NCBI GenBank assembly: GCA_004292955.1
Contig: RDXX01000084.1
Location: forward strand, 16,730-50,041
DNA length: 33,312 nucleotides
Reading direction: 5' to 3'
From: Oscillatoriales cyanobacterium
Lineage (GTDB): Bacteria; Cyanobacteriota; Cyanobacteriia; Cyanobacteriales; Microcoleaceae
Part shown: piece after piece, positions 1-7,376 of the stretch
Layout: each line of letters starts with the position of its first letter
How positions within the stretch are numbered: the first letter of the stretch is position 1
Notes under the pieces: model-generated
The model's input: only the letters and a program-made list of their open reading frames with translations
Database searches by the model: none
What the model was told of the DNA's origin: nothing
Made by a program: the position numbers and the translations under genes

Positions 1-98
1 AATGGGGAATGGGGAATGGGGAATGGGGAATGGGGAATGGGGAATGGGGAATGGGGAATGGGGAATGGGGAATGGGGAATGGGGAATGGGGAATGGGG
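1..98. repeat. Heptanucleotide tandem repeat AATGGGG, 14 copies
   Basis: Fourteen perfect copies of the 7-base unit AATGGGG run from the window edge, so the array may extend further left. This is the short tandemly repeated repetitive (STRR) class known from filamentous cyanobacteria. A degenerate complementary heptamer run lies at 529-563, so the small gene between is bracketed by the two. Confidence 0.95.
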
Positions 99-105
99 AG
101 ATTTT

Positions 106-510
106 TTATTGGCGATCTATCTCAATTTTTTCATCACTTATTCGATCTTTTTTACCACCAATTGAGTTTAGATAAGCATTGAGTTTTGGTGGCAATTCAT
201 CGATTATTGGTTGAATTTTTATGACTTGTTCATCTGCTAACAACTTTCGGGCATATGCCAATCTCAACCAACTGATTGTTTCATACAAAGAGCCTCTGGC
301 AATTTTAACAAAACGCCGATTGTCTTGATGATTGTACCTGCCGCGTCCTTCTGCGATATTAGCACAAACACTATCGGCGGCTCGTACAATTTGGTTGCCC
401 ATAGTATCTTTCGTGAAATAATCCCATTGTTTGACAATAAACCAAACCTCATTTGCTAGCTTTTCAGCCAATTTGTAAACATCCAAATCCTCAAAATCAG
501 GTCTTGCCAT
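106..510 (-). CDS. Four-helix-bundle protein (S23 / 23S rRNA intervening-sequence family)
   Basis: A 134-residue protein starting MARPDFEDLDVYKLAEKLA. The family signature is visible: an opening F-x-DLxVYxxA helix, the central segment GNQIVRAADSVCANIAEGRG, the R/N-rich turn after it, and the later helix ARGSLYETISWLRLA. Members fold as four-helix bundles and form oligomers; they occur as ORFs inside 23S rRNA intervening sequences, as Avd-like partners in diversity-generating retroelements, and as free-standing genes. No reverse transcriptase or rRNA is nearby, so this is the stand-alone kind and its role is unknown. The length is usual for the family, and the ATG at 510 fits the conserved N-terminus. 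Heptamer repeats lie on both sides, which suggests a mobile or recombined cassette (inference). The low-complexity tail GGKKDRISDEKIEIDRQ is not conserved. Confidence 0.85.
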   Translation of the reverse strand: MARPDFEDLDVYKLAEKLANEVWFIVKQWDYFTKDTMGNQIVRAADSVCANIAEGRGRYNHQDNRRFVKIARGSLYETISWLRLAYARKLLADEQVIKIQPIIDELPPKLNAYLNSIGGKKDRISDEKIEIDRQ

Positions 511-528
511 ATCTACACCCCTCTATTA

Positions 529-563
529 CCAATCCCCAATTCCCAATCCCCCATTCCCTATTC
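529..563. repeat. Degenerate heptanucleotide repeat (CCAATCC-type)
   Basis: Five consecutive 7-base units read CCAATCC, CCAATTC, CCAATCC, CCCATTC and CCTATTC. They resemble the complement of the AATGGGG array at 1-98 and end two bases before the dapB stop codon at 565-567. Confidence 0.75.
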
Positions 564-564
564 C

Positions 565-1392
565 CTAGAGTATTTTTTCCAATCCGTAAACGAGCGATCG
601 CAATTCCAGCACTTTTCGCACCGATAACAAAACTCCCGGCATATAACAAGCCCGATCGCTCGTATCGTGTCGTAAAGTATAAACTTGACCTGGCCCACCA
701 AAAATTACCTCTTGATGGGCAATTAAACCGGGCAAACGGATGCTGTGAATCCGAATCCCTTCATCGGCCACCGAACCACGAGCTCCGGCTATTTTTTCAG
801 TTTCCTCAACTTCTGGCACATTGAAAGTTTTTCCCAATTCTGCTAGCATTTGAGCAGTTTGAATCGCCGTGCCACTGGGAGCGTCGGCTTTTTGATTGTG
901 GTGCAGCTCGATAATTTCTACGTGTTCAAAATACTGAGATGCGGTGACGGCTGCTTGTTGTAGCAAAACCATGCCGATCGAGAAATTGGGTATAATCAAA
1001 CAGCCGATGCTGGCTTTGTCAGCGAATTCACCTAAGTTATCAATTTGCTTGCTGCTCAATCCTGTAGTCCCAACTACCGGGCGTATACCATAAGCTATAG
1101 CCGATCGCACATTTTCATAAACAGACGAAGGGTGCGTAAAATCTACCATCACGCCTAATTGCTTTTCCTGAGATGCTAATACCAGCATTCCTTGCAAGTC
1201 GTCTGTTACCGGAACTTCTAACGGGCCGCATCCGGCTAATTCCCCCGCATCGGCGTTGAGGCACTCAGGAGAACGGTCTACAGCCCCAAATAAAGTCATG
1301 TCACTAGAATTTGCGATCGCCTTAATTACTTCGCGGCCCATCTTGCCACCAGCACCGTTAACAATCACCGGAATCGGAAGTTGATTCGCCAT
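565..1392 (-). CDS. dapB: 4-hydroxy-tetrahydrodipicolinate reductase
   Basis: DapB reduces 4-hydroxy-tetrahydrodipicolinate to tetrahydrodipicolinate with NAD(P)H in the cytoplasmic diaminopimelate/lysine pathway, feeding peptidoglycan and protein synthesis. The 275-residue length is normal. Visible motifs are the N-terminal nucleotide-binding loop GAGGKMG (residues 13-19), DFTHPSS (84-90), GTTGLSS (108-114), PNFSIGMVLL (135-144) and the catalytic/substrate motif ELHHNQKADAPSGT (162-175) with the conserved His pair and Lys168. The C-terminal end holds the usual HDTSDRACYMPGVLLSVRKV. The start at 1392 leaves the normal short lead-in before the Rossmann fold. It is divergent from the c-di-GMP enzyme gene and no operon partner is visible. 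The gene appears intact. Confidence 0.97.
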   Translation of the reverse strand: MANQLPIPVIVNGAGGKMGREVIKAIANSSDMTLFGAVDRSPECLNADAGELAGCGPLEVPVTDDLQGMLVLASQEKQLGVMVDFTHPSSVYENVRSAIAYGIRPVVGTTGLSSKQIDNLGEFADKASIGCLIIPNFSIGMVLLQQAAVTASQYFEHVEIIELHHNQKADAPSGTAIQTAQMLAELGKTFNVPEVEETEKIAGARGSVADEGIRIHSIRLPGLIAHQEVIFGGPGQVYTLRHDTSDRACYMPGVLLSVRKVLELRSLVYGLEKIL

Positions 1393-1658
1393 AATCTCAA
1401 AAATATCCTGAAACTTCGATCGACTAAATTTTAACGCTTGTGGGAATTTAGGGAAACAGGGGAATAAAAAACAGGACTTGTCGGCAAATCTTCAACAACC
1501 CGGTTTCCCCTCCCGAAATACTTGGCAAAATCGAGTAATTAACTTAAATAAACTCGGTTTCGGCACAATTTCTGAAAAAATTACACTCAATCTCATAATA
1601 AGCTCAATTCTGTGGAACAGACTTGTGCGAAGCGAATTTGCACCCATATATTTTTTCT
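1393..1658. other. Divergent intergenic region with CCCGGTTTC-type repeat halves
   Basis: Space between dapB and the CHASE2-GGDEF-EAL gene. It holds two copies of an AACCCGGTTTC-like word, at about 1497-1508 and 1550-1562 (second copy AAACTCGGTTTC), in the same orientation. The word belongs to a dispersed family seen again near 15.7, 18.5 and 23.2 kb, where the halves are inverted. No clear promoter was picked out by eye. Confidence 0.5.
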
Positions 1659-4214
1659 GTGACTCCCAAATTCTCTCGAAATCTTCGTTCTGTACTGTCT
1701 GTCGCCACTGGCCTCGATCTGAGTTCTCCAGGCCGCCGGGTCAGAATTTTGCCTGCAATGCTGGCGGGTGCTACTGTAACGCTGCTGAATCTGGGAGTTC
1801 AACGGTTGGGATGGCTGCAAAGCTGGGAATTGGGCAGTTTTGACTCGTTAGTACGCTTGCAGCCCGATGCGGGCAGGGATCCGAGGCTGCTGATAGTGGG
1901 AATTTCCGAGGCAGATATTCAAGCTTTGGGGAGATTTCCGGTTTCCGACGGTGCGATCGCCCAAACCTTGACAAAATTGCAAAAGTACCAGCCAAAAGTC
2001 ATCGGTTTGGACTTGTACCGAGATTTGCCGCAACCACCGGGACACGAAGAATTGCTGGTCAAGCTGAAAGCACCGAATGTAGTGGCGATCGCCAAAATGA
2101 GCGATGCAGAAAGTCCGGGAGTCCCGGCGCCCCAAGGAATACCGCGCGATCGAATCGGTTTTAACGACTTCGTGCTCGACGCTGACGGCGTGGTGCGCCG
2201 CCATTTACTCTCAGTCTCGCAAGCAAACAAGACTACTGTTTCGTCGTTTTCTCTGCAACTGGCTTTGCTGTATCTCAAAAACAGCGTGCAGCCCACAGAT
2301 AGCCCTGTCCATCCCCACCAAATCAACTGGGGCAAAGCAGAATTTGTGCCTTTAAAATCTGACAGCGGCGGCTATGCAAATCTTGATGCCAGAGGCTACC
2401 AAATTCTGCTCAAATACCGTTCTGCCAATAATGTAGCGCGACAAGTCAGTATGTCGCAGGTATTGAAGGGGGAAATTGACCCAACCTGGATAAAGGACAA
2501 AATTGTGCTGATCGGAACGACAGCACCTAGTACCAGAGACGTGTTTCTGACGCCCTACAGTCCGGTTCAAAAACAAACTCCGAAAATGCCGGGGGTGATC
2601 CTGCACGCCCAAATGCTCAGCCAAATATTGAGTGCCGTTTTGGAGGGGCGATCGCTGTTTTGGATCTGGCCGCAATGGGCGGAAATTTTGTGGAACGCTT
2701 CTTGGGCTGTGCTTGGCGGGGTTGTGGCTTGGCGGATTGTGCACCCGGCGAGGGCAGCATTGGTTGGGGGTGCGCTGTTGATGGGGCTGTTGGGAATTAG
2801 TTTTGCGATTTTTATTGAGGGTGGGTGGGTGCCGCTGGTGTCGCCGGCTTTGGGTTTGGTGGTGACTGGTGTGGGCGTCAGCGCTTACAGGAAGCTTTAC
2901 GATGCTTTTCACGACTGTCTGACGGGTTTGCCGAACCGGGATTTGTTTGTGGAATGTTTGGGGCGGGCGATCGCCCACAATAAAGGCCACCACAGCTATC
3001 TGTTTGCAGTGCTGTTTATTGATTTAGACCGATTTAAGGTAATTAATGATTCTCTAGGTCATTTGGTAGGGGACGAACTGTTGATGGCCGTGGTGCGGAG
3101 GCTGAGGGCAAGTATTGCTCGCGCGGATACTGTGGCGCGGGTGGGGGGTGACGATTTTGCGATTTTGGCGAGGAATGTCGATCTGGGGAATGCGATCGAT
3201 TTGACCGATCGCATTCACCAAGCTTTAATTGTGCCTTTTGACGTGAGAGGGCAGGAGGTGTTTGTCACGGCGAGTATCGGAATTGCGGTGGGAGGCGAAC
3301 CAACTACTACCACCCGGGAACAGCCGGAACACTTGCTGCGAGACGCCCACACGGCGATGTACCGGGCGAAGGCTTTGGGAACGGGAAGGTATCAGGTGTT
3401 TAATGCTTCGATGCACGATTTGGCGTTGGAGAGGTTGCGGTTGGAAACAGATTTACGGATGGCCCTGAAGCGTCGGGAGTTTTTGCTGCACTACCAGCCC
3501 TTTGTGTCTTTGGCTAGCGGGAGGATTATTGGGTTTGAGGCTTTGGTGCGCTGGCAGCACCCCCAGCGGGGCTTGATTTCGCCGGTCAAGTTTATTCCGG
3601 TGGCTGAGGAAACGGGGGCAATTGTGCAGCTTGGTGAGTGGGTGCTGGAGGAAGCTTGCCGGCAGTTGCGGCTGTGGGAGGAAATGTTTAATTTCGATCG
3701 CCCTTTGATTATGAGTGTAAATTTATCTGGGAAGCAGTTTGCTCAGCCGGATTTGGTCGATCGCATTCAGGCTATTTTGGCAGAAACGGGTTTGAGTGCC
3801 GAGAGTTTGAAGTTGGAGATTACTGAGAGTGTGGTGATGGATGATGTCGAATCGGCGATCGGGGTTTTGAAGCAGATGAAAGCCTTAAATGTCAAATTGG
3901 GAATTGATGATTTTGGCACTGGTTATTCGTCGTTGAGTTATTTGAGTCGGTTTCCTACGGATACTTTGAAGGTTGATAAGTCGTTTGTCGGGCTGATGGA
4001 GTTGGGTGAGGGAGAGAATGTGGCGATCGTCCGAACAATAGTCACCCTGGCCCACGCTTTGGGAATGGATGTGATTGCTGAGGGTGTGGAGACGGCGGCG
4101 CAATTAGCTAGGTTAAGGGCGATCGGCTGCGAATACGGCCAAGGTTATTTTTTTGCTAAGCCATTACCGAGCGAAGATGCGACTGCTTTAATGGCTTCCG
4201 AACCGCAATGGTAG
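1659..4214 (+). CDS. CHASE2-GGDEF-EAL membrane c-di-GMP turnover protein
   Basis: A membrane sensor predicted to make and/or break cyclic di-GMP. From the GTG at 1659 it has 851 residues: one N-terminal membrane segment, an extracytoplasmic CHASE2 sensor domain (about 50-310), two or three membrane segments (about 345-420), a GGDEF domain and a C-terminal EAL domain. The cyclase signature is GGDDF (496-500) rather than GGDEF, and the Arg expected at the RxxD product-inhibition site is shifted (ARAD), so cyclase activity and feedback may be altered. The phosphodiesterase half looks complete: EAL (627-629), NLSGKQF and DDFGTG (750-755). A net phosphodiesterase is therefore likely (inference). 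The frame is also open from a TTG at 1623 with a weak GGA upstream, and an ATG at 1758 lies in the first membrane segment; the start is uncertain. Confidence 0.9.
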   Translation: MTPKFSRNLRSVLSVATGLDLSSPGRRVRILPAMLAGATVTLLNLGVQRLGWLQSWELGSFDSLVRLQPDAGRDPRLLIVGISEADIQALGRFPVSDGAIAQTLTKLQKYQPKVIGLDLYRDLPQPPGHEELLVKLKAPNVVAIAKMSDAESPGVPAPQGIPRDRIGFNDFVLDADGVVRRHLLSVSQANKTTVSSFSLQLALLYLKNSVQPTDSPVHPHQINWGKAEFVPLKSDSGGYANLDARGYQILLKYRSANNVARQVSMSQVLKGEIDPTWIKDKIVLIGTTAPSTRDVFLTPYSPVQKQTPKMPGVILHAQMLSQILSAVLEGRSLFWIWPQWAEILWNASWAVLGGVVAWRIVHPARAALVGGALLMGLLGISFAIFIEGGWVPLVSPALGLVVTGVGVSAYRKLYDAFHDCLTGLPNRDLFVECLGRAIAHNKGHHSYLFAVLFIDLDRFKVINDSLGHLVGDELLMAVVRRLRASIARADTVARVGGDDFAILARNVDLGNAIDLTDRIHQALIVPFDVRGQEVFVTASIGIAVGGEPTTTTREQPEHLLRDAHTAMYRAKALGTGRYQVFNASMHDLALERLRLETDLRMALKRREFLLHYQPFVSLASGRIIGFEALVRWQHPQRGLISPVKFIPVAEETGAIVQLGEWVLEEACRQLRLWEEMFNFDRPLIMSVNLSGKQFAQPDLVDRIQAILAETGLSAESLKLEITESVVMDDVESAIGVLKQMKALNVKLGIDDFGTGYSSLSYLSRFPTDTLKVDKSFVGLMELGEGENVAIVRTIVTLAHALGMDVIAEGVETAAQLARLRAIGCEYGQGYFFAKPLPSEDATALMASEPQW

Positions 4215-4217
4215 TTG

Positions 4218-4252
4218 TTAGTTATTAGTCATTAGTCAGCAGTCATTAGTCA
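4218..4252. repeat. Heptanucleotide tandem repeat TTAGTCA, 5 copies
   Basis: Units TTAGTTA, TTAGTCA, TTAGTCA, GCAGTCA and TTAGTCA follow the preceding stop codon by three bases. The complementary unit (TAATGAC/TGATGAC) forms the array at 23859-23907, so the same STRR type sits at the 3' ends of two unrelated genes. Confidence 0.8.
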
Positions 4253-4292
4253 TTTAACGGGTGTATCTCAATGCAAGCGAATATATCCGTAG

Positions 4293-4359
4293 GGGCGAAG
4301 CATGACCTCCGTAAATATGAGATGATAACTAATAACTTATATGCGGTCATGCTTCGCCC
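4293..4359. repeat. Inverted repeat with perfect 15-bp arms
   Basis: The arm GGGCGAAGCATGACC at 4293-4307 is the exact reverse complement of 4345-4359, around a 37-base AT-rich loop. The left arm is preceded by GTAG, as in the GTAGGGGCGGG repeat at 25.0 kb. It may act as a hairpin in RNA or be a small mobile palindrome; it is far too long-looped for a typical terminator. Confidence 0.75.
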
Positions 4360-4416
4360 TCTTCAAAAACCAGATGCACCCCATTTAACACTATTCGTTC
4401 GGAGGTAAGCACGATC

Positions 4417-4734
4417 GTGCCAGAATTATTTCCAGAATTATTTGATGCAGTCGAATTGTTAGTAACATTGCCTGAATCTAATTTACACCTAGGTGTTAGA
4501 GGGGCTATTGTAGATTGTTATGATGAGGGAAATTACGAAGTAGAATTTAGCGATTGCTCTGGCGAAATGATAGCTTTGTGTACTCTGTCTACCGAGCAGT
4601 TTTTAGTTGTTTGGAAGTCGAAAGAAAGGCATTGGTTGTCTGTATCTGAGCTATTAGCTGCGATGGTTGCACGTTTGTCAGACGAACGTCAGATAGAAGT
4701 TTTAGAGTTTGCACGTTCTTTGTCTGGGAGATAG
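4417..4734 (+). CDS. DUF4926 domain protein
   Basis: A 105-residue protein. The segment LFDAVELLVTLPESNLHLG followed by GAIVDCYDEGNYEVEF and a short ALCTLSTEQFLVV strand is the DUF4926 pattern, a small beta-barrel-like domain frequent next to toxin-antitoxin-type genes; its function is not known. The last 40 residues (SKERHWLSVSELLAAMVARLSDERQIEVLEFARSL split over two helices) look alpha-helical and are an addition to the usual domain. The GTG start at 4417 is supported by GGAGG at 4401-4405. A decayed relative of this gene, including its ribosome site and its end, lies at 18618-18720. No toxin or antitoxin partner is directly adjacent. Confidence 0.75.
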   Translation: MPELFPELFDAVELLVTLPESNLHLGVRGAIVDCYDEGNYEVEFSDCSGEMIALCTLSTEQFLVVWKSKERHWLSVSELLAAMVARLSDERQIEVLEFARSLSGR

Positions 4735-4740
4735 CGAGTT

Positions 4741-4870
4741 TTTGTGAGGGCGATCGCTTATATCAAAAAGGATCTCGCCCTTCGCCCGTGAAAAAGCGAT
4801 CGAGGGCGATCGACCTTTCGATGAAAAAAAGGGCGATCGACCTTTCCATGAAAAAAAGAGCGATCGCCCT
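4741..4870. repeat. HIP1-derived repeat cluster (GCGATCGACCTTTC type)
   Basis: Successive units of GGGCGATCGACCTTTC followed by CATG/GATG and a run of A separate HIP1 octamers. The same unit recurs near 5592 and 9708-9760. These clusters create spurious reading frames encoding strings such as MERSIA on the reverse strand. No gene is seen in this stretch. Confidence 0.7.
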
Positions 4871-4875
4871 GCTCT

Positions 4876-5208
4876 CTAATTCACAAGATAATCACTCAGA
4901 GTTTTTAGTAAGCGTTGATGTCGCTCTGAGGAAATAGCTCTAATAGAACCGATAATTTGATTGCGAGGCAATACAGCAAGGAAACCTAACCGAATCAAGG
5001 ATTGAGACCGTAAACCGCTGGCAGCAAAGTCTGAGTCAGAGGGGGAAATAATATCGTCAAAACCTGGAACCTGTTGATTTAGTTGGGTACTAACACCACA
5101 CTAAAAAATCTCTATAAGGTGGGAGTTCCCTCAGAAGGATGGCTGGACGATTTTAGTTGTCCCGTCAGCTTGGGGTATTGGGGTGAGAACAACATCAGCT
5201 TCCTGCAT
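4876..5208 (-). pseudogene. PemK/MazF-type toxin, inactivated by two single-base deletions
   Basis: Reading the reverse strand from the ATG at 5208 gives MQEADVVLTPIPQADGTTK, the usual PemK-like opening. A one-base loss near 5150 then shifts the frame; in the shifted frame the protein continues RPAILLRELPPYRDFLV. A second one-base loss near 5100 restores a frame reading CGVSTQLNQQVPGFDDIISP, then SDSDFAASGLRSQSLIRLG and LAVLPRNQIIGSIRAISSE, ending at TAG 4876-4878. The concatenated product of about 110 residues matches this MazF/PemK subfamily from end to end, including the CGVSTQ and LIRLG strands. In the actual sequence translation would stop at a TGA soon after the first shift. The start overlaps the antitoxin end by 14 bases, so this was a standard antitoxin-toxin operon. 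Assembly error in short homopolymers is the alternative. Confidence 0.8.
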
Positions 5209-5428
5209 AGTCAGGATTTAGTGTTTTAATTGCATTGCTCGGGTAATCATCGTCCTGACTGTAAGCATTGTTTAGTTGATGCCTTGACAACCACAACCAG
5301 GCTTCGCGTTCTGCTAATTGTTCCGGGAGGACTGTGACAATTAGTTTTATGTTTGGTTCAAGCTTATAGGGTTCATCTAGCTGAATAGATTGCCCATCAA
5401 AATGTGCTGACAAAGAAATAAGCTTCAT
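5195..5428 (-). CDS. Antitoxin of the PemK-type toxin (orphan)
   Basis: A 77-residue protein beginning MKLISLSAHFDGQSIQLDEP, with KLEPNIKLIVTVLPE in the middle and a polar tail ending NPDYAGS. This N-terminus (two short strands, then a YKLEPN turn) is the DUF2281-like/small antitoxin type that precedes PemK toxins in cyanobacteria; it should bind its toxin and its own promoter (family knowledge). The frame is open far upstream to 5695, but that extension is made of HIP1 repeats, so the ATG at 5428 is chosen. Its toxin partner, overlapping by 14 bases, is frameshifted. The antitoxin itself has no visible damage, as expected if the toxin died first. Confidence 0.7.
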   Translation of the reverse strand: MKLISLSAHFDGQSIQLDEPYKLEPNIKLIVTVLPEQLAEREAWLWLSRHQLNNAYSQDDDYPSNAIKTLNPDYAGS

Positions 5429-5794
5429 GGCTTGGATATCTTGAAGGCGAGTGCTTTTACTAAGTTTATCATATTTTGACGTTCTAGGGACACAGGCTTT
5501 GACCCGTTTTTCTACGATTAATTTGCTCCATTCCTTAGAAAAATGATCGCCCCTCCTCGAACCAAAAAGCGAGATTCCTCGGTCGAGAAAAGCGATCGAC
5601 CTTTCCATCCCACTCATAGCGATCGCCCCTGTCCATCGACAAGACCGCGCGTGCGGAGCTATCCCGAGCGTGAATCGCCCTTTCCATATAGCCAAAAATA
5701 GGCAAAAAGCGATCGCACGTTTTGACTTATTCCAAAAAGGCGATCGCCTTTTATTTCCGCTTCCGAAATAAAGGGCAATGGCGAGATATTCAGT
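5429..5794. other. Gene-free stretch rich in HIP1 repeats
   Basis: Holds several HIP1 octamers, one GCGATCGACCTTTCCAT unit near 5592, a CGCGTGCGGAGCTATCCCG word near 5645 that recurs at 7393 with one change, and a copy of the 38-bp island repeat at 5709-5748. An open frame crosses it on the reverse strand but encodes only repeat-derived residues. No gene is supported. Confidence 0.6.
5709..5748 (+). repeat. Island repeat, copy 1 (HIP1-bounded, about 38 bp)
   Basis: The structure is GCGATCGCAC, then GTTTTGACTTATTCCAAAAA, then GGCGATCGCC. A HIP1 octamer ends each side and the core has facing TTTT and AAAA runs. Four more copies in the same orientation occur at 6631, 7418, 8216 and 8840, all between the small toxin-antitoxin-type genes; none was noticed elsewhere in the window. 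Confidence 0.8.
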
Positions 5795-5824
5795 TTGTAT
5801 TGCACTATTGCACCAGTGTATACT
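5795..5824 (+). promoter_or_regulatory. Candidate promoter of xisHI
   Basis: TTGTAT at 5795-5800 and TATACT at 5819-5824 are 18 bases apart, a good sigma-70 layout. A GAGGGG word follows at 5831 and an ATG at 5853. If this promoter is used, the in-frame TTG at 5795 and GTG at 5816 lie upstream of the transcript. Confidence 0.45.
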
Positions 5825-6265
5825 AGATTAGAGGGGTGTTTTGAGCTAGTTTATGCCACAGATATCTACCATAATGTCGTTAAAGCCGCTCTCATTAAAG
5901 ACGGCTGGACAATTACTCACGATCCTTTCACTATTAGATTTGAAGACTTGACTGTTTACGCGGATCTAGGAGCCGAAAAATTAATTGCCGCCGAGAGGAG
6001 TGAGCGAAAAATTGCTGTTGAGGTGAAGGTATTTATCAGTCCTTCCCCAGTGACCGATCTCGAACGAGCCGTTGGACAATACTATCTATATTCGAGTTTT
6101 ATGGCACGGCTGGAGCCCGATCGTACTCTATATCTTGCCATTCCGAAACGCACTTATGAAAACTTTTTTCAGCGTCCGTCGATTCAGGAATTTGTTAAAG
6201 AACGACAATTCCCTTTGATTGTTTTCAATCCCGACTTAGAGGAGATTGTACTATGGAAAAGTTGA
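5816..6265 (+). CDS. xisH: XisH family protein (fdxN-element excision controlling factor), start damaged
   Basis: XisH, with XisI, was first described as a factor controlling excision of the fdxN element in Anabaena heterocysts; in most cyanobacteria the pair occurs as scattered cassettes without that element. The fold is a PD-(D/E)xK nuclease type. Recognisable are DIYHNVVKAALIKDGWTITH, DLGAEKLIAAERSERKIAVE (Asp/Glu/Lys core) and VGQYYLYSSFMARLEPDRTL, with the usual C-terminal VLWKS. The natural start should be the ATG at 5853 (ATGCCA then GATATC), but it is one frame off: a net loss of one base (mod 3) separates it from the body. The coordinates therefore use an upstream in-frame GTG. It overlaps xisI by 13 bases. 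Expression from the native start would fail, so this may be a pseudogene. Confidence 0.85.
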   Translation: MYTRLEGCFELVYATDIYHNVVKAALIKDGWTITHDPFTIRFEDLTVYADLGAEKLIAAERSERKIAVEVKVFISPSPVTDLERAVGQYYLYSSFMARLEPDRTLYLAIPKRTYENFFQRPSIQEFVKERQFPLIVFNPDLEEIVLWKS

Positions 6266-6588
6266 CTCAGTATCGATCGATCGCGCGAGAAGTAATCGAC
6301 GAATATGCCCGATATAAACCTAGTTTCGGGCAGAGCGATATGTCGGCGGTTTATGATAGCGATCGCGACCATTATTTGCTGGTTAGTTTTGGATGGAATG
6401 GCGATCGGCGAGTTCACAGCACTATCGTGCATCTGCGAATTTTCGAGGGCAAACTCTGGATTGAACGAGATGAAACTGAGGAGGGGGTGACTCAGGATTT
6501 GCTGGATCGAGGGGTTTTTCAAAAAGATATTGTGCTGGCTTTTTACCATTATGAAGACCGGAAGTTGACTGATTTTGCAATTGCTTGA
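6253..6588 (+). CDS. xisI: XisI family protein
   Basis: A 111-residue XisI, partner of XisH. The family pattern is clear: MEKLTQYRSIAREVIDEYA at the start, then the central beta-sheet core DSDRDHYLLVSFGWNGDRRV, HLRIFEGKLWIERDETEEGV, and the closing FQKDIVLAFYHYEDRKLTDF. The length is normal and no damage is visible. The ATG lies inside the 3' end of xisH (13-base overlap), which implies translational coupling; if xisH translation starts out of frame, xisI may lose coupling. The first 30 or so bases of an xisI gene are repeated as a relic at 9654-9694. The molecular role of XisI in hosts lacking the fdxN element is unknown. Confidence 0.92.
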   Translation: MEKLTQYRSIAREVIDEYARYKPSFGQSDMSAVYDSDRDHYLLVSFGWNGDRRVHSTIVHLRIFEGKLWIERDETEEGVTQDLLDRGVFQKDIVLAFYHYEDRKLTDFAIA

Positions 6589-6630
6589 GGTAAAGGGCGA
6601 GATCCCTTGGTTGAGAAAAAGGGGTAAAGA

Positions 6631-6670
6631 GCGATCGCACGTTTTGACTAATTCCAAAAGGGCGATCGCC
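6631..6670 (+). repeat. Island repeat, copy 2
   Basis: GCGATCGCAC, then GTTTTGACTAATTCCAAAAG, then a terminal HIP1 GGCGATCGCC; one core difference (CTAATT for CTTATT) from copy 1. Confidence 0.8.
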
Positions 6671-6692
6671 AATCGACTGACGGTAATAGTTG

Positions 6693-6698
6693 TATAAT
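6693..6698 (+). promoter_or_regulatory. Candidate -10 element (TATAAT)
   Basis: A perfect TATAAT lies 34 bases before the ATG at 6733. No good -35 hexamer is visible 16-18 bases upstream, as expected for a promoter held by an autoregulating antitoxin complex or an activator (inference). Confidence 0.4.
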
Positions 6699-6732
6699 AG
6701 ACAAAGTAGGCAAGCACAAAAAGTGAAAACCG

Positions 6733-7020
6733 ATGTCACAGGCAATCCTCAACCAAATTGTCAATCAGCTTGAAATGCTGGAAATTTTAGAGTTACAGGA
6801 ACTCGATCGGGCGATCGGGAAATATCTAGCCCAGAAACAGCAAGCTACTCAACAAAATCAAAAATTTGCTAAAAAAAGGCAATTATTTCGAGAGTGGGAT
6901 GCCATTTCTGATGAGGAAGCTGCGGTACTAAAATCTGAGTTTGCGGCAGAAGATTTAGAGTTGGCAGAAGTTGCCTTAAGTGATTATATGCTGAGACTTC
7001 AGCAACAGGATCAAATCTGA
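6733..7020 (+). CDS. Antitoxin-like protein upstream of MazF
   Basis: A 95-residue acidic, largely helical protein (starts MSQAILNQIVNQLEMLEILE; Gln/Lys-rich middle; acidic tail). No catalytic motif is visible. Its stop TGA and the toxin ATG share a base (TGATG at 7018-7022), which is the classic layout for a translationally coupled antitoxin-toxin pair. The N-terminal helix with LQELDRAIGKYL is found in small cyanobacterial proteins preceding MazF toxins. By position and size it is the antitoxin; it does not look like the AbrB-fold MazE, so the antitoxin class is uncertain. Confidence 0.7.
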   Translation: MSQAILNQIVNQLEMLEILELQELDRAIGKYLAQKQQATQQNQKFAKKRQLFREWDAISDEEAAVLKSEFAAEDLELAEVALSDYMLRLQQQDQI

Positions 7021-7376
7021 TGCTAGGAGATGTTTATTTAGCCGATTTGAATCCTTCGAGAGGGTCAGAACAAGCAGGAATTAGACCAGTCATTATTGTA
7101 CAGCGAGATACATTAGACCGCTTTACTACAACAGTAGTCGTCATTCCGGTAACAAGTAATCTGCGACGTGCTAAAATACCAGGGACAATTATTTTGCCGA
7201 CTGGTGAAGGTGGTTTACCACAAGATTCAGTCGTGCTTTGCTATCAAATAGTAGCGATAGATCGAGAGCGATTAATCAAAAAAATGGGCACTCTTTCAGC
7301 AGATTATGTATCAAGATTACAGGTGGCATTGCAGTATACATTGCAAATGGATGAATTTGAAAATGTAGAAGAATAG
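7020..7376 (+). CDS. mazF: MazF/PemK-family endoribonuclease toxin
   Basis: A 118-residue type II toxin predicted to cleave RNA at short sequence sites when its antitoxin is degraded. The N-terminus MLGDVYLADLNPSRGSEQAG carries the GDVY/DLNP strand and the turn containing the conserved RG-x-E-QAG; next is RPVIIVQRDTLDRF, the conserved VVVIPVTSN (catalytic-loop region, Thr/Ser), and DSVVLCYQIVAIDRERLIKK near the end. These elements and the length match functional MazF of Gram-positive/cyanobacterial type. It overlaps the upstream antitoxin by one base. Nothing is truncated or frameshifted, so this module is likely active. Confidence 0.92.
   Translation: MLGDVYLADLNPSRGSEQAGIRPVIIVQRDTLDRFTTTVVVIPVTSNLRRAKIPGTIILPTGEGGLPQDSVVLCYQIVAIDRERLIKKMGTLSADYVSRLQVALQYTLQMDEFENVEE

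Noticed and set aside
1..600. Diversity-generating retroelement (S23 protein as Avd)
   Set aside because: No reverse transcriptase or template repeat is visible, although the region left of the window is unseen.
5429..5695. N-terminal extension of the antitoxin frame to 166 residues
   Set aside because: The extension is encoded by HIP1-type repeats (MERSIAFL, GISLFGS) and the family-like start is at 5428.
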